The notes under the pieces: model-generated
Told to the model about the DNA's origin: nothing
What the model saw: only the letters and a program-made list of their open reading frames with translations
Database searches by the model: none
Program-made: the position numbers and the translations under genes
Source: CAYWTX01 sp964461295
Lineage (GTDB): Bacteria > Planctomycetota > Phycisphaerae > SM23-33
Assembly: GCA_964461295.1 (NCBI GenBank)
Contig: CAYWTX010000617.1
Span: 1 to 8,337 of the forward strand
Length of the DNA: 8,337 bases
Direction of reading: 5' to 3'
In this document: positions 6,908 to 8,337 of the stretch, in pieces
Layout of the letters: every line of letters begins with the position of its first letter
How positions within the stretch are numbered: position 1 is the stretch's first letter

Positions 6908-6911
6908 GGAG
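6908..6911 (+). promoter_or_regulatory. Shine-Dalgarno site for the aldolase-family gene
   Basis: GGAG ends 8 nt before the ATG at 6920, inside the 20-bp gap after the SDR stop codon. This supports the start at 6920 and translation from a shared transcript. Confidence 0.6.
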
Positions 6912-6919
6912 CAACTGCA

Positions 6920-7870
6920 ATGCCTCAAAGGTTTCCCGATGATCTGCCTTGCGGGGTCATCCCCGCGGCACTGATGGCTTTCCACGACGACTTCTCCATC
7001 GACGAGCGTTCGGCGCGGAAGCACCTTTCCGACCTGGCCAACGTGCGGGGCGTGACCGCGATCACCGTCAACGGGCACGCCTCCGAGGTGCACGCCTGCA
7101 CGTTCGACGAACAGAAGCGAATCCTGGAGTTTTCGCTGGAAGAAGTGGGCGCCCGCCTGCCGCTGGTCAACGGCGTCTACGCCGACGGAAGTCTGGAGGC
7201 GGCGAGGATCGCCCGAATGTCGCGGAACGCCGGGGCGGCGGCGCTGCTGGTCTTCCCGCCGCAATCGATGGCCATGGGCGGACAGATGCGCCCCGAAATG
7301 GCGCTGGCGCACTTCAAGACCATCGCCGCGGCCGCCGACCTGCCCCTCATCGTCTTCCAGTACCCCATGCGTTCGGGCCTGGGATACCCCTGGGAAACCC
7401 TCCAACGCCTGCTGGACGAGGTGCCCGCCATCCGGGCCATGAAGGACTGGTGCAACGATCCGCTGCTGCACGAGCGGCACACCCGCCAACTCCAGGACCG
7501 CACGCCCCCCGTCAACATGCTCACGACGCACAGCGCCTGGCTGCTGAGCTCGCTGGTCATGGGCGCGCGCGGGCTTCTGTCGGGCGCCGGCTCGGTGGTC
7601 GCTGACCTCCAGGTGGAACTGTTCGAGGCCGTGCGGGCCGACGACCTGCCGCGGGCCAGGGCCGCCCACGTCCGCTACCACGCCATCGCCCGCAGGCTCT
7701 ACGCCGAACCCTTCCTCGACATGCATAACCGCATGAAGAACTGCCTCGTCCTGCTCGGCCGAATGCCCAACGCCGTGGTCCGCCCGCCGTTCCTCCCGCC
7801 ATCGCCCGCCGAAATCGCCGAGCTGCGCCGCGGGCTCATCGAAGCCGGGCTGATGGATCAGGGCCGATAG
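6920..7870 (+). CDS. Dihydrodipicolinate synthase family protein (class I aldolase/lyase, not DapA itself)
   Basis: A 316-residue cytoplasmic protein of the DHDPS/N-acetylneuraminate lyase superfamily, a TIM barrel using Schiff-base chemistry. The probable catalytic residues are Y148 (FQYP, the place of the YNxP tyrosine) and K175 (AMKDW, the Schiff-base lysine); their 27-residue spacing fits the family. The usual GTTGE substrate-carboxylate loop is replaced by NGHASE at 51-56, so lysine-biosynthetic DapA activity is unlikely. A different keto-acid, for example from sugar-acid breakdown, is a more probable substrate; this is inference. The C-terminal region is longer than in typical 290-residue DapA. 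It lies 20 bp after the SDR gene on the same strand, which predicts one operon and a shared pathway. No convincing terminator follows the stop. Confidence 0.88.
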   Translation: MPQRFPDDLPCGVIPAALMAFHDDFSIDERSARKHLSDLANVRGVTAITVNGHASEVHACTFDEQKRILEFSLEEVGARLPLVNGVYADGSLEAARIARMSRNAGAAALLVFPPQSMAMGGQMRPEMALAHFKTIAAAADLPLIVFQYPMRSGLGYPWETLQRLLDEVPAIRAMKDWCNDPLLHERHTRQLQDRTPPVNMLTTHSAWLLSSLVMGARGLLSGAGSVVADLQVELFEAVRADDLPRARAAHVRYHAIARRLYAEPFLDMHNRMKNCLVLLGRMPNAVVRPPFLPPSPAEIAELRRGLIEAGLMDQGR

Positions 7871-7881
7871 GCGGGCGGCCG

Positions 7882-7950
7882 TCACTTCGCCGCGGTCGCG
7901 CCCGGCGCGGCAAACCCGCGCGAAGCGTCGTCCAGCACCAGCACCAGAGC
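7882..7950 (-). pseudogene. Possible C-terminal remnant of a reverse-strand gene, cut by a repeat element
   Basis: Read on the minus strand, 7950 to 7882 gives 22 codons plus TGA, encoding ALVLVLDDASRGFAAPGATAAK. Third positions are mostly G or C, as in the real genes here, and the stop is 11 bp from the end of the convergent aldolase-family gene. The coding-like composition ends at 7950, exactly where the repeat at 7951 begins with its terminal motif; beyond it the frame runs into repeat sequence. The simplest reading is the end of a gene whose 5' part was lost or displaced by repeat insertion or rearrangement. The parent family is not recognised. Chance openness of GC-rich DNA is a real alternative. 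Confidence 0.3.
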
Positions 7951-8053
7951 TTGTGAAAGAATTGGATCTCGCCGGTCTGCCCGCTCTGGACGCTTCCTGT
8001 CGCCCCTTCGGGGCTCTATGCTTAGTTGCTTGCATACCGGGGGCGTAAGCCCC
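7951..8053 (-). mobile_element. Truncated inverted copy of the 5079-5248 element
   Basis: Positions 7951-8043 match the reverse complement of the right part of the first copy (5248 leftward) with five mismatches, all transitions. It starts with the full terminal motif ttgtgaaagaattg at 7951-7964, preceded by the same agag plus one base. Homology ends at the central hairpin ggggc-gtaa-gcccc (8040-8053); the other half and the second terminal repeat are missing. The strand given is relative to the copy at 5079-5248. Confidence 0.8.
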
Positions 8054-8138
8054 AATACGGTTCAGTTAAGGAAAACAGGACGAAAAACGAGACTGTAGCG
8101 TCATCATTGCGGTTCCGAGACAGGTGGAGCACGGTTCT

Positions 8139-8181
8139 TCAGCCTGAAAGGCTGACGGAATACAGCCCAGGGCAACGCCCT
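8139..8181 (+). repeat. Two-hairpin palindromic repeat of a second family
   Basis: Two adjacent hairpins are seen. One has a 7-bp stem, tcagcct/aggctga, around a gaa loop (8139-8155). The other has a 5-bp stem, agggc/gccct, around an aac loop (8169-8181), joined by cggaatacagccc. The consensus is unrelated to the 5079-5248 element. From memory, repeats of this CAGCCTGAAAGGCTG plus AGGGCAACGCCCT kind are frequent in planctomycete intergenic DNA and produce spurious small ORFs. Only one copy is in this window, so the repeat status is recalled rather than shown here. Confidence 0.55.
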
Positions 8182-8337
8182 TGTCATTACCCACATCTCC
8201 GCAACACTCTGTAAACACGGCAGATACAACTGATGTTCCCAATTTGCCCTTTCGGCTTCTTCTCGGCCCATAGGAAGCGATTCCTCGGTTTTCCGGTGCT
8301 TTTTGCACACCTCGCGCCTGCGACTGCCCAACCCGAA
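8182..8337. other. Unassigned sequence at the right edge
   Basis: No convincing gene, RNA or terminator is visible. Reverse-strand frames across 8066-8331 are open but run through the palindromic repeats and have low-complexity, repeat-derived translations. The stretch is less GC-rich than the genes, as expected for intergenic DNA. Confidence 0.4.

Noticed and set aside
7889..7911. Possible terminator hairpin (6-bp stem gccgcg/cgcggc) after the aldolase-family gene
   Set aside because: The loop is 11 nt, no T-run follows, and such stems are expected by chance at this GC content.
6896..8035. 379-codon open frame on the minus strand
   Set aside because: It lies antisense to the clear DHDPS-family gene and has a shadow-like composition. 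It also runs through the repeat element at 7951.
8066..8331. Reverse-strand ORFs of 75-80 codons
   Set aside because: They run through the two-hairpin repeat and repeat debris, with no gene-like composition or start signal.

Overview
The window is GC-rich and looks like part of a planctomycete, or a related PVC-group bacterium, probably a free-living environmental lineage. This rests on gene style: a 1460-residue secreted protein joining a PQQ-like beta-propeller, a long HEAT array, Ig-like domains and a PA14 domain; weak Shine-Dalgarno signals; and intergenic regions packed with short palindromic repeats. No rRNA, tRNA or taxonomic marker gene is present, so the assignment is inferred.

Layout. 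(1) 1-94 is the 3' end of a small ORF cut by the window edge. (2) 95-406 is a repeat-filled spacer holding a dispersed-repeat motif and a 140-bp MITE-like element (190-329) with 17-bp perfect terminal inverted repeats and a 5-bp target duplication. (3) 407-4789 encodes the giant secreted protein. (4) 4837-4980 is a 47-codon ORF whose 3' end and downstream spacer repeat positions 1-189 almost exactly (186/189). (5) 4981-5354 is a second repeat-filled spacer: a 170-bp element with 14-bp perfect terminal inverted repeats, nested inside inward-facing copies of a dispersed repeat. (6) 5355-5708 encodes a small DUF1294 membrane protein. (7) 5838-7870 is a two-gene unit: an extended-SDR 'epimerase/dehydratase' family protein followed 20 bp later by a dihydrodipicolinate-synthase-family lyase. 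(8) 7871-8337 holds an apparent reverse-strand gene remnant, an inverted truncated copy of the 5079-5248 element, a different two-hairpin repeat, and unrecognised sequence.

Functional reading. The giant protein is probably exported and acts in the periplasm or at the cell surface, by protein-protein or carbohydrate contacts. It lacks CXXCH haem motifs, so it is not one of the planctomycetal cytochrome-HEAT-PA14 proteins. The SDR and aldolase-family genes are most likely co-transcribed and process a sugar-acid or keto-acid type substrate; the substrate cannot be read from sequence. No defence system, CRISPR array or autonomous transposase is visible.

The most interesting structure is intergenic. 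The same 189-bp block (small-ORF tail plus dispersed repeat) flanks the giant gene. In both copies the homology stops where an unrelated TIR-bounded element begins. This suggests segmental duplication of a module together with a repeat-insertion hotspot.
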